A DNA stretch of 23,402 nucleotides from an uncultured Chlorobiales bacterium (lineage in GTDB: Bacteria > Bacteroidota > Chlorobiia > Chlorobiales > Chlorobiaceae). A model generated the notes under the pieces. That model saw nothing but the letters and a program-made list of their open reading frames with translations, did no database searches and had not been told where the DNA came from. Where the stretch lies: NCBI GenBank assembly GCA_903901395.1, contig CAIUQW010000059.1, positions 1 to 23,402 on the forward strand, read 5' to 3'. Numbering within the stretch: the stretch's first letter is position 1; every line of letters begins with the position of its first letter. Below are positions 15,262 through 23,402 of this stretch, piece by piece. The translations under genes were made by a program, and so were the position numbers.

Positions 15262-18192
15262 TCAATGCTTCTCTGTCCCCCTCCGTCCTCGCAGCACTTC
15301 ATGAACCTTGTTGGCTAACGCTTCGCGGGCGAAGGGTTTGGGGAGGAAGTGGATGCCCTCTTCCAGTATGCCGTGATGGGCGATGACGTCGGCGGTGTAG
15401 CCGGAAACGTACAGGCAGAGCAATCCTGGTTGCATCTCGGAGAGCTTCGTGGCGAGGTCTCGACCGTTCATGCCGGGCATGATCACGTCGGTGATCAAGA
15501 GGTGGATCACGCCGGGATAGTCGGCGGCCTGACGCAAGGCGTCCTCCGGGGTTGCGGCGCTCAGGACGTTGTAGCCGAAAGATTGCAGAAGCAGAGCTGT
15601 AGCCGAACGGACGCTCTGCTCATCCTCGACGAGCAGGATGGTTTCGCTCCCGCCCGGCAGCGCCTGCGAACCGGCGGCGTCCTTCTCCTCTTCCGAATCC
15701 TGAACATGATGCGGAAGGTAGATGCGGAAGGTCGTTCCGTCGCCCGGTTCGCTGCACACTTCGACGTAGCCTTCATTTTGCTTGACGATTCCGTAAATCG
15801 TCGCCAGCCCCAGTCCGGTGCCCTTGCCCACCGGTTTGGTGGTGAAGAAAGGCTCGAAGATGTGATCCAGCGTTTCCTGATCCATGCCGCAACCGGAGTC
15901 GCTGACCGCCAGCATCACGTAGTCGCCGAGGGTGGCGCCCTCGTGCTCGGCGCAATAGGCGGCATCGAAGGTGACGTTTCCGGTCTCGACGTTGAGTTTC
16001 CCCACGCCAGCAATGGCGTCGCGAGCGTTGACCGCAAGATTGGCGAGAATCTGATCGACCTGAGATGGATCCATCTTCACCCGCGCGTCCTGCGCCTGCG
16101 GCTTCCAGGCCAATTCGATCTCCTCGCCGACCAACCGTCGAAGCAGCTTGAGCGTCGCATCCACATGTTCGTTCAGATCGATCAGCACCGGCGCGATGGC
16201 CTGCTTGCGGGCAAAGGCGAGCAACTGGCGCGTGATGCCGGCGGAGCGCTCTGCGGCGTTCATGATCTCATCCAGGTAGGGGCTGACCCGGTGCTCGCTC
16301 CCCACCGCATTCCGGCACAGCTCCGTATAGCCCATGATGCACATCAGCAGGTGGTTGAAGTCGTGCGCCACGCCACCGGCCAGCCGTCCGACCGATTCCA
16401 TCTTCTGCGCCTGCTGCAATTGAACTTCGAGGTTCATCCGCTCTTTCTCCGCCTCCCGCCGCCTCGTGATGTCGCGAACGATGACCAGGCTTCCGTCCTC
16501 CCCCTCGAAGCGGATGGAAACAGCGGTTGTTTCGACAGGAACCGGCGTGCCATCGAGGCGCAGATACTCCTGCTCCATCGGCGGAGACGGAACTCCTGTT
16601 TCGCGCTGGGTCTGGATGCGTGCCCGGATGACCTCATAATACTCCGGCAAAATACGGTCGAGGAAGGGCTGGCCCAGCAGCTCTTCGGCCTGTTCAGCAC
16701 CCATGAGTTTCACCATGGCCTGGTTGGCATACCGGAAGATGCCCGCGCATTGGACGTAAACCGCCTCGGGCGCCGCCTCGATCAACGAACGGAACCGCTC
16801 CTCGCTCTCGCGCAGCGCCATCGCCGCCAGCTTGCGCTCGGTGATGTTCTCCGTGAAGATGACGATGCCGCCAATCGCGCCGACGCTGTCACGCCAGGGA
16901 TGCATCTCCCATCGCGCGTACTGGATGGAACCGTCGGCCCGTTCGAAACGATAGTCGTCGCCACGCACCGTCTCGCCCGCCAGCCCGCGTTGATGGATAT
17001 GCTTCAGATCATCGCCAATCTCGGGAAATATTTCATAGTGCGAGCGCCCGAGAATCTCCCGGCCTTCGAGGCTGTAGTCAGCGATCCAGCGCTGGCTGAC
17101 GGCCATGTAGCGCATGTCGCGGTCGAACATGGCGAGCGCGGCGGGCGCATGATCGATGAACAACTGCAAGCGCTCCTCGCTCTCGCGCAATGCCGCTTCC
17201 GCTTGCTTGCGTTCGGTGATATCCTGCACGATCCCGGCCAGATGCCGATTCTTACCGTCGGCCTCTACCCGGTAGCGACCCGCAACCCATATCCAGCGAA
17301 CTTCTCCATCCAACCGCCGGATGCGGCACTCAAAACTTATGGCGCTTTGATGCTCTATTGCGTGCTGCGTTTTTTCTTTTACCAACTCCCGGTATTCAGG
17401 CAGGACGTGTTCTATGAACATGTCACGGGTCCAGACCTCAAGGGGATTATCATGGCCGAAGATACGGGCATGTTCCAGGGAGCGAAAAGCGGTTTGGTCC
17501 GCCAGATTCAAATCCCACGTGCCGATGAAACAGCTTTCCAGGGCGAAGCGCAAGCGCTCCTCGCTCTCGCGCAACGCCTCTTCAGCCTCCTTGCGCTCCG
17601 TGACATCCACCAACGTTCCGAGGATGCACGGCTCGCCGTCCAGTTCGATCAGTTGCAGGTGGGCGGACAAGTCGCGGATATCGCCATTCTTGCGGCGCAC
17701 CTCCATCGTGATGACAACATGCGCTTTCAGGCGCAGTTCCGCGATCACCTGCGCGCGATTGACGGAATGCCACAGTTGCAGCTGTTCCGCGGTGCGGCCA
17801 ATGAGCTCCTCCTGCGGGTAGCCGGTAAGCTGGCTAAAAGCTTCGTTAAAGTCCACAATCGCGCCATCGCGCAGCCGACTGATGACGATCGCGACAGGGC
17901 TGTCATTGAAAATCGTCGAAAAGCGGGTTTCGCTTTTGCGGAGCAGTTCGGTCGCCCCACGGATCTGGCGGAAATACCGATCCAGCCACCAGCCCAGCAG
18001 CGTTGCCGTGACGAGCACATAAAACCACCCCTTGACGTTTTCCAGCGCCTCAGCCAGAACCCGCTCATGCACCAGGTAGTGCAACAGCCAGCCGGACCAG
18101 AAGATCCATACCGCGCCCACGAAAGCATAACCCGCTGCAATCTTCAGGGCCGCGGACCGCGTCGGCACGCGGTCATGATTCGGTTTCATCAC
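15262..18192 (-). CDS. Multi-PAS hybrid sensor histidine kinase with C-terminal receiver
   Basis: The 976-residue protein is a two-component sensor. Two membrane helices (about 18-40 and 55-70) have only a short loop between them, so there is no extracytoplasmic sensor domain. Four PAS/PAC units follow (about 85-205, 210-335, 340-458, 463-580), each ending in the usual xITERKxAExALRESEER linker. Next come HisKA (GGVAHDFNHLL, phosphoacceptor His610), HATPase with N-box NLAVNARDA, DSGCGM (765-770) and GKGTGLGL (789-796), and a receiver with LLVEDE, phospho-Asp in LLITDVIMPG (Asp902) and KPF. The start is GTG 18192 or ATG 18189. No response regulator gene is adjacent. It sits inside the region flanked by thiF remnants. 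A long open frame on the opposite strand is a codon-bias shadow. Confidence 0.93.
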   Translation of the reverse strand: MMKPNHDRVPTRSAALKIAAGYAFVGAVWIFWSGWLLHYLVHERVLAEALENVKGWFYVLVTATLLGWWLDRYFRQIRGATELLRKSETRFSTIFNDSPVAIVISRLRDGAIVDFNEAFSQLTGYPQEELIGRTAEQLQLWHSVNRAQVIAELRLKAHVVITMEVRRKNGDIRDLSAHLQLIELDGEPCILGTLVDVTERKEAEEALRESEERLRFALESCFIGTWDLNLADQTAFRSLEHARIFGHDNPLEVWTRDMFIEHVLPEYRELVKEKTQHAIEHQSAISFECRIRRLDGEVRWIWVAGRYRVEADGKNRHLAGIVQDITERKQAEAALRESEERLQLFIDHAPAALAMFDRDMRYMAVSQRWIADYSLEGREILGRSHYEIFPEIGDDLKHIHQRGLAGETVRGDDYRFERADGSIQYARWEMHPWRDSVGAIGGIVIFTENITERKLAAMALRESEERFRSLIEAAPEAVYVQCAGIFRYANQAMVKLMGAEQAEELLGQPFLDRILPEYYEVIRARIQTQRETGVPSPPMEQEYLRLDGTPVPVETTAVSIRFEGEDGSLVIVRDITRRREAEKERMNLEVQLQQAQKMESVGRLAGGVAHDFNHLLMCIMGYTELCRNAVGSEHRVSPYLDEIMNAAERSAGITRQLLAFARKQAIAPVLIDLNEHVDATLKLLRRLVGEEIELAWKPQAQDARVKMDPSQVDQILANLAVNARDAIAGVGKLNVETGNVTFDAAYCAEHEGATLGDYVMLAVSDSGCGMDQETLDHIFEPFFTTKPVGKGTGLGLATIYGIVKQNEGYVEVCSEPGDGTTFRIYLPHHVQDSEEEKDAAGSQALPGGSETILLVEDEQSVRSATALLLQSFGYNVLSAATPEDALRQAADYPGVIHLLITDVIMPGMNGRDLATKLSEMQPGLLCLYVSGYTADVIAHHGILEEGIHFLPKPFAREALANKVHEVLRGRRGTEKH

Positions 18193-18431
18193 GCCTCATC
18201 TCGTTTGTCTCCCTTCTGTTTCGCATGGGATCAACGCCGTTTTCAAGCCAATAGAACAACCTCTTGAAAGTTAGATAACGTCATACCGACATCAAAATAT
18301 ATATTACGCAAATTATATCAATACTATCGGGAACAAGCTGAAACGACCCAGCTCAATGCGGATTTTTCTCCTCGCCCACCGTCGGGCTGGTATCGAATTC
18401 ATCGAGCAGGCAGATCAGCAGTGCAGGGATC

Positions 18432-18540
18432 GTCATTGGCTCAACTCTGACTTTTGCGTTACTGACTTTGACGTGCTGGCGATGAAGTTTCGCAAAATCG
18501 CGTTACGACAAGCCGACTCGAAAATTGATTTTTCAGGAAG
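18432..18540 (+). pseudogene. thiF 3'-end remnant C
   Basis: Nucleotides 18455-18518 align with thiF 12214-12278 at about 73 percent by eye. Allowing one lost base it reads VIGSTLTFALLTFDVLAMKF then RKIALRQADSK, against thiF GIGTLLTDALLTFDALAMNF then RKVAVRRD. No start or body remains. It lies upstream of the histidine kinase, about 6.2 kb from the intact gene. The flanks 18193-18431 and 18541-18659 show no other gene. Confidence 0.7.
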
Positions 18541-18659
18541 GACAAACGACAACGTCCCTTTTGGCGACTTGTTCATTTGCAGGTTTCATATTTGAGCCAG
18601 GCCTGTTTTGCGCTGAACTCCGATATTTTACAAAATCGCTCCTCGCCATCCCGTAACTC

Positions 18660-19079
18660 TTACATGAAAAGCGGAAACACAAGATACGCGATAAGCATCA
18701 GGAATAAGCCGACAAACACCAGACAACCAATACCTGCGCAACCGTAGAGTTTCTCTTGCTCTTTTTGAATTTGATGGTAGTACTCGAGACTAATAGTAAA
18801 TCGCTTTAAATAGTGCTCATTGTTTACGCTCTTCGCGATTGCAATTCCTTCAACGCACCGGTTATACAACTCATGCATATCATTGTGCTCGAAATGCAGA
18901 TCAAGCAGCATCGACAATATCTTCAGCACCTGATCGGCTTTGCCGTATGCCTCACACTGGCGCAATAAATCGTATAGCTCCGATTCACTGTCAGGCATGT
19001 AGTATCCATGTGCTGCTATAGCCTTCTCCAGACGTTCAATTTCGTCGTCGAACATGGTGGAGGCGGGTAGATCGTTCAT
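18660..19079 (-). CDS. Small tail-anchored helical protein, hypothetical
   Basis: From the ATG at 19079 the protein has 139 residues. The N-terminal about 110 residues are charged and helical (DDEIERLEKAIAAHG, LYDLLRQCEAYGKADQVLKI, LHFEHNDMHELYNRCVEG), a spacing that could fold as TPR-like hairpins. The C-terminal 25 residues (GCLVFVGLFLMLIAYLVFPLF) form one membrane helix right at the end, so it is probably tail-anchored in the cytoplasmic membrane. A TTG two codons upstream is an alternative start. It is divergent from the MACPF-like gene, 740 bp away. The function is unknown. Confidence 0.6.
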   Translation of the reverse strand: MNDLPASTMFDDEIERLEKAIAAHGYYMPDSESELYDLLRQCEAYGKADQVLKILSMLLDLHFEHNDMHELYNRCVEGIAIAKSVNNEHYLKRFTISLEYYHQIQKEQEKLYGCAGIGCLVFVGLFLMLIAYLVFPLFM

Positions 19080-19376
19080 CGGCAATATCGATAATGATTG
19101 GCAGTATCTTCTTGAGTTGATTTGGTGGCGGGTTGAATAAGGCTCACTTTTACGCCAATTTACCTGTTAACCGCTTCTCTTCCACGATGTTGCGCGAGGA
19201 ACCAGGCAAAAAGGTACGTGCCTGCTCTTCGGCGAGAATGTTTTGGCACTCTTTTCAGCGTTTTGCCTGTCCGGTTTTCGGTCGCTGGCCGCTCCGTCTG
19301 GCTACGACGCGGTCGAACTCAGCGTTCTGCAAGGCGCAAGATTTGAAAGGTTTTTCTCGAAATTTGATTCCCGAAG

Positions 19377-19466
19377 GACAAGCTGGAAGGGGAGCTTCGG
19401 GGAGCAGCCGTCGAGCTGATTGCAAGAAAGAGAATTGCTATTAGTCAGATTGTAAAAATTACGTAA
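19377..19466 (+). pseudogene. Possible Rpn/transposase-nuclease C-terminal fragment
   Basis: The 29 codons DKLEGELRGAAVELIARKR then IAISQIVKIT-stop resemble the C-terminal helices of Rpn-family (PD-(D/E)XK) transposase-like proteins, which typically end in ...LIxxMTxLS. No start or body is present in this frame. The surrounding 19080-19819 spacer otherwise holds no convincing gene. Confidence 0.3.
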
Positions 19467-19559
19467 AATCCGCCGATCAGTTTACCCCTTAACCGGAACC
19501 GGTTTTCAGTGGATTTCTCATCGCCTTTGCGATTTTATCCGGAAATTGCGGTTCATTTT

Positions 19560-19588
19560 TTAATTATCTCTTTATTTTTCTTTACTAT
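19560..19588 (+). promoter_or_regulatory. Candidate promoter for the MACPF-like gene
   Basis: Within an AT-rich tract, ttaatt (19560-19565) and tactat (19583-19588) are separated by 17 bp, a sigma70-like spacing with a good -10 and a poor -35. The transcript would carry a leader of roughly 220 nt. A weak hairpin with atcgc/gcgat (19520-19533) followed by tttt lies just upstream. This rests on motif reading only. Confidence 0.3.
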
Positions 19589-19819
19589 AGGGTGATTTCA
19601 CGCCGTGTTGCACGACCAATCAAAATCCTCTCTTCAGCATATGCCGGTCACTGTTTTTCATCTCCATCCGTTTTTCTTCATCGTCCTGACATCGCCAACA
19701 AGCTCACGGCTGTCGCTGTCCGGGTGGCAAATCCGGCCGGAGATGCTTCCTGATTGATCTCAAAGAACCATACATGGCTTCAGTCACTCTTTGTCCATCT
19801 AACCAAAAAGTAGTATCAG

Positions 19820-22375
19820 ATGTGTCCTCCCGATCCGACGAACCCACTCGCCCCGCAAACAGAAACCAAGGCCCCTATTGCCCAAACAGACGCCAAGGAT
19901 ACCGGTGCGCAAGCATCGAACTCAGGAAATGCCACAGCGCCACCAAAAGCTGCATCTCAGACAACGGCAGGCGCTTGGCTGAGTAAAAATCAGGCGGCCA
20001 CTTACATCCAGCGTTTTCAGGATGCCGGGTATGATGATCTGTCGGATATGCTTCCCGACGTGATCAGAACCGTGCTTCAGGGCGAGAAGCCGGGCGTTGT
20101 CGATCGCCTGGTTCGCATTCGCACCGAGGAGCTTCGCCAGCCGCAGCCGCTTCCGCCGCCGGCGCTGAAACCGGGAATGGAAATGGATCTTTCCGCTCCC
20201 GTTCTGAAAGGCATGGATGGCGTATCCATCAAGCTGCCCGATCTCGGCGTCGCGCCTGATGCGCAGCAACGTCAGCCGGTCGTCTCCGCCGCTTCCCTGA
20301 CCAATGAAGAGTGGTTGGCGCTGGCGATAAACAGCGATATGCTCATGGGTCTCGATCTCGAAAATTTTTTTGAGGGAGCATCGAGTACGCCGCAGGAGTG
20401 CTTCGCGCCTGCATTGTGGTGGAAGGTGCCGGATTCGAGAGAGTTCTTCAACTGCGAGCATCTCTCCGCGAAAATCAATACCGAAATCACCTACACCTCG
20501 AAATCGGCCACCATGGTTTCGGCGGGCTTCACGGCCGTTACGGCGAGCGTTTCCACCCCGTGGGTGAGCGCTTCGGTCTCGCACGAGCGAAGCTACAAGG
20601 AGGCGCAGTCGAGCAAGAAAAGCACGCTCTATATTGTCGGAACGTACGATCTTGACCGCGTCAGGGTTGACCTCGATCAGTGCACCGTCGTGTCGCCGAG
20701 ATTCGTGAGCGCAGTTGAAAACGCTCTTGCCGATACCAATCCCAAGGAGGCGCTGACTCAGGTTTTTCAGAAATACGGGCAGATCATCGGAAAGCAGGTC
20801 ACGCTTGGCGGACGCCTCTTTTTTATACAGGCAAAAGAGGAGATGGAGAGTTCAAAAGTCGAAACGCTGAAGAGCACCACTTCGGCGGCCATTGCCGGGG
20901 CATACGGAGCCTTCGGCGGGTCGGCAAGCGCTTCGTTCGGCTCTTCGTCGGAAAAGCAGGAGAGCAGCATGAACATGAATGAACGGATCGCTTTCCAGGC
21001 GGTCGGCGGAGATGTCACGCTTGCCAACAAGCCCGAAGAGTGGAAGGACACCATCAAATCTCCAGCCATGTGGGAGGTCATCCGTTACGACAGGATTCGC
21101 TATACCTATGAGCTTCTGAGTCCGGAATTGCAGGAACTCGTTCTGTTATACTGGGAACGCCCGATGGGCAATGACGAAGGGCCGATTGTGCTACCGGTCA
21201 TCAAGATGGAGATGACGAAGGCGGCGGATGGCGTTGCCATAACCGGCTTCAAGCTCAGTTTCGGACAGAAAGTGGCCGGTCTTTCCATGCAATACTGGGC
21301 AACGTCGCAGGACGGCAGCGTCAAGTCCGACTGGATCAAGGAGGGAAAACTCTGCGGCACGCAGAACAGCGGCTCATCGCCGATTCAGGAGTTTCTCATC
21401 GAGCTGACCGGCGGCCTTTCCAAACGATACGAACTGCACTATCGCGCCCTTCGTGCCGACAACAATACCTATACCGACTGGGTGAGCGGCAAAGAAGTCT
21501 GCGGTGTCAAAGGTATGAAAATCAAGGATATACAGGCGGTGCTCTCTCCATTGGGAGGTGGCGTGCTGCGGATTCCCGCTGAATCGTTCATCCCGAGCGA
21601 GAGCAAAGGGACGTTCGACATCGGCAAGTACGGCCCTGGTATCGTCTGCGCGAACATTCCGGGCGAGTGGGCATTGACCTACCAGTGCCAGTACACCGGC
21701 TCCAAACCGGTAAGGCGGCGGCTCGAAGCGCTCTTCACATCGGCTGAAAACCGCCCTGTCAAGGTCGAGTTCAACGGGGAGATCGTCAATGGCGCGGCGC
21801 TTGAATACGCCACGGGAGCGTGGGATACCAGCGGTCTGCGCACAGCGAGAATCGGAACCGTCTCTCTGCAACCGGGCATGAACACCCTGAAGATCAGCAG
21901 GCCCGGCCCCTGGTCGCCGCATATGAAAGAGTTCAGGCTGATTGCCGAAGTGGTCGATATTCCGGCGACATCGTTCATCGGAAATCCTCCGATCAACAAG
22001 AATGGCAGCTATGGCGCTGGCGTCATCATCAGCAGCAGTGTTCCTCTTTCGGCGGATTATGAGTTCACCTTCACAGGGAAAAAACCGACAACGTTACTGC
22101 TTGAAGGCGTTTACACGGCAGCAGACAAGCGCCCGGTGGAAATCGTCATCAACCCCGACGATGCGGTGCCGCAAACATTTTCCAACGTTTTGGCCACGGT
22201 CACCGGAAGCTGGTATAAAGACAGGCAGACTGTGGAATCCATCGGCGAGGTGGTCGTTCGTCCGGGCAAGAACACGCTCAGGCTCCGCAAGAAGGATGGG
22301 CCTATTCCTCATATCCAGGAGTTCCGTCTGGTATCGAAAGAGCCGTTCTTCGATTTCGATCCTGACGCTAACTGA
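19820..22375 (+). CDS. MACPF/perforin-like protein with SAM-like N-terminal domain and two C-terminal repeat domains
   Basis: The protein has 851 residues. Residues 1-50 are a Pro/Thr/Ala/Gln-rich linker without a signal peptide. About 52-104 (WLSKNQAATYIQRFQDAGYD onward) look like a SAM-type helical domain. About 180-435 fit a MACPF domain: the signature-like YGQIIGKQVTLGG (319-331), flanked by two Ser/Ala/Gly/Thr-rich amphipathic stretches (about 228-262 and 350-385) where membrane-inserting hairpins are expected. About 457-565 is a beta-rich domain with evenly spaced Trp and Cys. Residues 584-709 and 713-839 are repeats of each other (IPAxSFI..., ENRPVKVEF/DKRPVEIVI, LQPGMNTLKI/VRPGKNTLRL, KEFRLIAE/QEFRLVSK), probably carbohydrate-binding-like jelly rolls. 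The likely role is a pore-forming effector or adhesin-type toxin. The start has no strong Shine-Dalgarno, but a TAG lies three codons upstream. Confidence 0.8.
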   Translation: MCPPDPTNPLAPQTETKAPIAQTDAKDTGAQASNSGNATAPPKAASQTTAGAWLSKNQAATYIQRFQDAGYDDLSDMLPDVIRTVLQGEKPGVVDRLVRIRTEELRQPQPLPPPALKPGMEMDLSAPVLKGMDGVSIKLPDLGVAPDAQQRQPVVSAASLTNEEWLALAINSDMLMGLDLENFFEGASSTPQECFAPALWWKVPDSREFFNCEHLSAKINTEITYTSKSATMVSAGFTAVTASVSTPWVSASVSHERSYKEAQSSKKSTLYIVGTYDLDRVRVDLDQCTVVSPRFVSAVENALADTNPKEALTQVFQKYGQIIGKQVTLGGRLFFIQAKEEMESSKVETLKSTTSAAIAGAYGAFGGSASASFGSSSEKQESSMNMNERIAFQAVGGDVTLANKPEEWKDTIKSPAMWEVIRYDRIRYTYELLSPELQELVLLYWERPMGNDEGPIVLPVIKMEMTKAADGVAITGFKLSFGQKVAGLSMQYWATSQDGSVKSDWIKEGKLCGTQNSGSSPIQEFLIELTGGLSKRYELHYRALRADNNTYTDWVSGKEVCGVKGMKIKDIQAVLSPLGGGVLRIPAESFIPSESKGTFDIGKYGPGIVCANIPGEWALTYQCQYTGSKPVRRRLEALFTSAENRPVKVEFNGEIVNGAALEYATGAWDTSGLRTARIGTVSLQPGMNTLKISRPGPWSPHMKEFRLIAEVVDIPATSFIGNPPINKNGSYGAGVIISSSVPLSADYEFTFTGKKPTTLLLEGVYTAADKRPVEIVINPDDAVPQTFSNVLATVTGSWYKDRQTVESIGEVVVRPGKNTLRLRKKDGPIPHIQEFRLVSKEPFFDFDPDAN

Positions 22376-22436
22376 GGATTGTGCGCAACCTTGCCGGTAA
22401 CGGCATGTGAATGAATACGTCACGCCCGGATGCGGA

Positions 22437-22472
22437 TGGCGCCTGAACTGTCAGAAAATAGTTCAAGCGCCA
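22437..22472 (+). terminator. Intrinsic terminator after the MACPF-like gene
   Basis: Arms tggcgcctgaact and agttcaagcgcca form a 13-bp stem with one mismatch around a 10-nt loop, followed by tttcg. It lies about 60 nt past the stop codon. A smaller hairpin tgccg/cggca precedes it (22392-22405). The T-run is short, so efficiency is uncertain. The remaining spacer to 22677 has a GC-rich part and an AT-rich part and no gene. Confidence 0.65.
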
Positions 22473-22677
22473 TTTCGCATTATCGGCGCAACCCGGTACG
22501 CGCCGCGCGAGCGCTGCTGAGCGTCGTCGCCTGCGAGCGCGAAGACGGGTATGGGCGGGAGGAGGAGATGATTGTAGATAAGTTTTGATACTCTAACAAT
22601 GATGAATAATTGCTGTTGAGTGAGAGAATAATGTTGTTATCTGTGTCTGCATGGTGGTTTGGTGATAATTGCTCGTG

Positions 22678-23402
22678 TTAGGATCCAATTACATTTTTCT
22701 CAAATTCCTGATCTACTTCTCGTCTGAGGGATAGTATATATTCCTGATCTCCATTATATTGAACAATATTTCTTTCTTCATGTGTTTTAGGATTATGAAA
22801 ATTCATTAGCTTGTCTAATAGTTTGCTTCCATACTGATTCTTTTTACCCCACATATTTGCATATAGTGTTTTAAGTCGTAAATGGTAATCATCAATTGAT
22901 TCCCCAGGTTTGGTGAATATGTAATCAATAGTACTTTTTATTGCAAGATCAAACGTGCTTAATAACCAGCGAATATTTGTATTGTTTTCTTGTTCCTGAT
23001 TTGTACGTGTTATTAATTGTTGTATAAGGCATAAATCCCAAGTAGCATTACGTATTCCTTCAATAGAAGAAGACTTTAGCATATTTGAGATTCTTTTTGA
23101 GCTAAAGTAAATTGATAAAAAATGGAACGCAGGGGCGGAAAAGAGGTAGTATTTGTGCATCCAGTCGATGAGTTCAAGCATAACATGATAATCTGTATTC
23201 CCTTTTGATTTTAAGGTGAGCGCTTTCTTGAGAAAAACTATATTTGTTTCAAAATGACGAAGCTTTGCGGGAATAACGGCATTTATTAACTCGCCGGCAT
23301 CATGAGGTTTAATCTCGTGATTTTGTATGGACGATCTTACGCCTGTCGCAATATCCAGATAAATATTTGCATCTAAATTATCTGCTGCCCTGAAAATAGA
23401 AA
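22678..23402 (-). CDS. Hypothetical protein, 5' end outside the window
   Basis: The minus-strand frame is open from the window edge to TAG/TAA-type termination at 22678, giving at least 241 residues. An internal Met at 23181 is not the start, since 73 more sense codons precede it (SIFRAADNLDANIYLDIATG and on). The protein is helical, rich in Asn, Lys and Ile, with no membrane segment or motif that I recognise. Its low GC content contrasts with the MACPF-like gene, suggesting separate acquisition. It converges with that gene. Confidence 0.7.
   Translation of the reverse strand, partial: SIFRAADNLDANIYLDIATGVRSSIQNHEIKPHDAGELINAVIPAKLRHFETNIVFLKKALTLKSKGNTDYHVMLELIDWMHKYYLFSAPAFHFLSIYFSSKRISNMLKSSSIEGIRNATWDLCLIQQLITRTNQEQENNTNIRWLLSTFDLAIKSTIDYIFTKPGESIDDYHLRLKTLYANMWGKKNQYGSKLLDKLMNFHNPKTHEERNIVQYNGDQEYILSLRREVDQEFEKNVIGS

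Noticed and set aside
15349..18267. A 972-codon open frame on the plus strand opposite the histidine kinase
   Set aside because: It is the codon-bias shadow of the kinase: no domain signatures, no Shine-Dalgarno, and composition (His/Arg/Asp/Val-rich) typical of antisense translation.
14916..18350. Short similarity between actatcgacaacaagct near 14918 and actatcgggaacaagct near 18328
   Set aside because: Only about 17 bp; possibly a trace of the same rearrangements, but too short to claim as a repeat.
18350..18437. A 27-codon minus-strand peptide beginning MTIPALLICLLDEFDTS
   Set aside because: It has no Shine-Dalgarno, no recognisable family, and overlaps the thiF remnant; too little to support a gene.
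1..23402. CRISPR array or intact insertion sequence
   Set aside because: No regularly spaced identical repeats of CRISPR length and no transposase gene were found; repeats seen are dispersed hairpins or single duplications.

Overview
The window is about 23.4 kb of moderately GC-rich bacterial chromosome interrupted by AT-rich, repeat-laden patches. Gene content (assimilatory sulfate reduction with a ferredoxin-fused siroheme sulfite reductase, cysK and a thiS-thiG-thiH-thiF block) and the style of its intergenic repeats suggest an anaerobic, ferredoxin-driven bacterium. My best guess is a green sulfur bacterium (Chlorobiaceae, Chlorobaculum-like). This is inference from recognition, not a search result.

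Left part (1-5190). After a repeat-filled leader without genes, a minus-strand cluster reads, in transcription order: a tRNA-Cys gene (5187-5113), a single-subunit siroheme sulfite reductase with a built-in 2x[4Fe-4S] ferredoxin domain (4144-5055), cysH of the Fe-S APS-reductase type (3382-4104), cysD (2492-3370) and cysN fused to a degenerate APS-kinase domain (573-2396). Together they take sulfate to APS to sulfite to sulfide. The tRNA that carries the pathway's final amino acid lies 57 bp ahead of the first protein gene, and its cloverleaf has odd features.

Middle part (5190-12310). An accessory patch holds an AT-rich membrane-anchored unknown, gene debris and an orphan XRE antitoxin preceded by a 23-codon stump of its RelE/HigB-type toxin. 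A plus-strand sulfur-use block follows: a PLP-dependent trans-sulfuration enzyme, cysK, then thiS, thiG, thiH and thiF, the last three joined by ATGA overlaps. CysK would capture the sulfide made by the left operon; the Thi proteins build the sulfur-containing thiazole of thiamin.

Right part (12311-23402). Downstream of thiF lies a scarred accessory region. It contains a broken DUF1016/YhcG-type PD-(D/E)XK nuclease gene, a second truncated copy of the start of that gene 2.6 kb away, three degenerate fragments matching the 3' end of thiF, a caspase-like (clan CD) protein candidate, a large multi-PAS hybrid histidine kinase, a tail-anchored small protein, and an 851-residue MACPF/perforin-like protein with a SAM-like N-terminal domain and two C-terminal repeat domains. 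An AT-rich unknown gene runs off the right edge on the minus strand. The repeated thiF tails suggest that the thiF 3' end has been a recurrent insertion or recombination point.

No rRNA, CRISPR array, intact IS element or integrase is visible.
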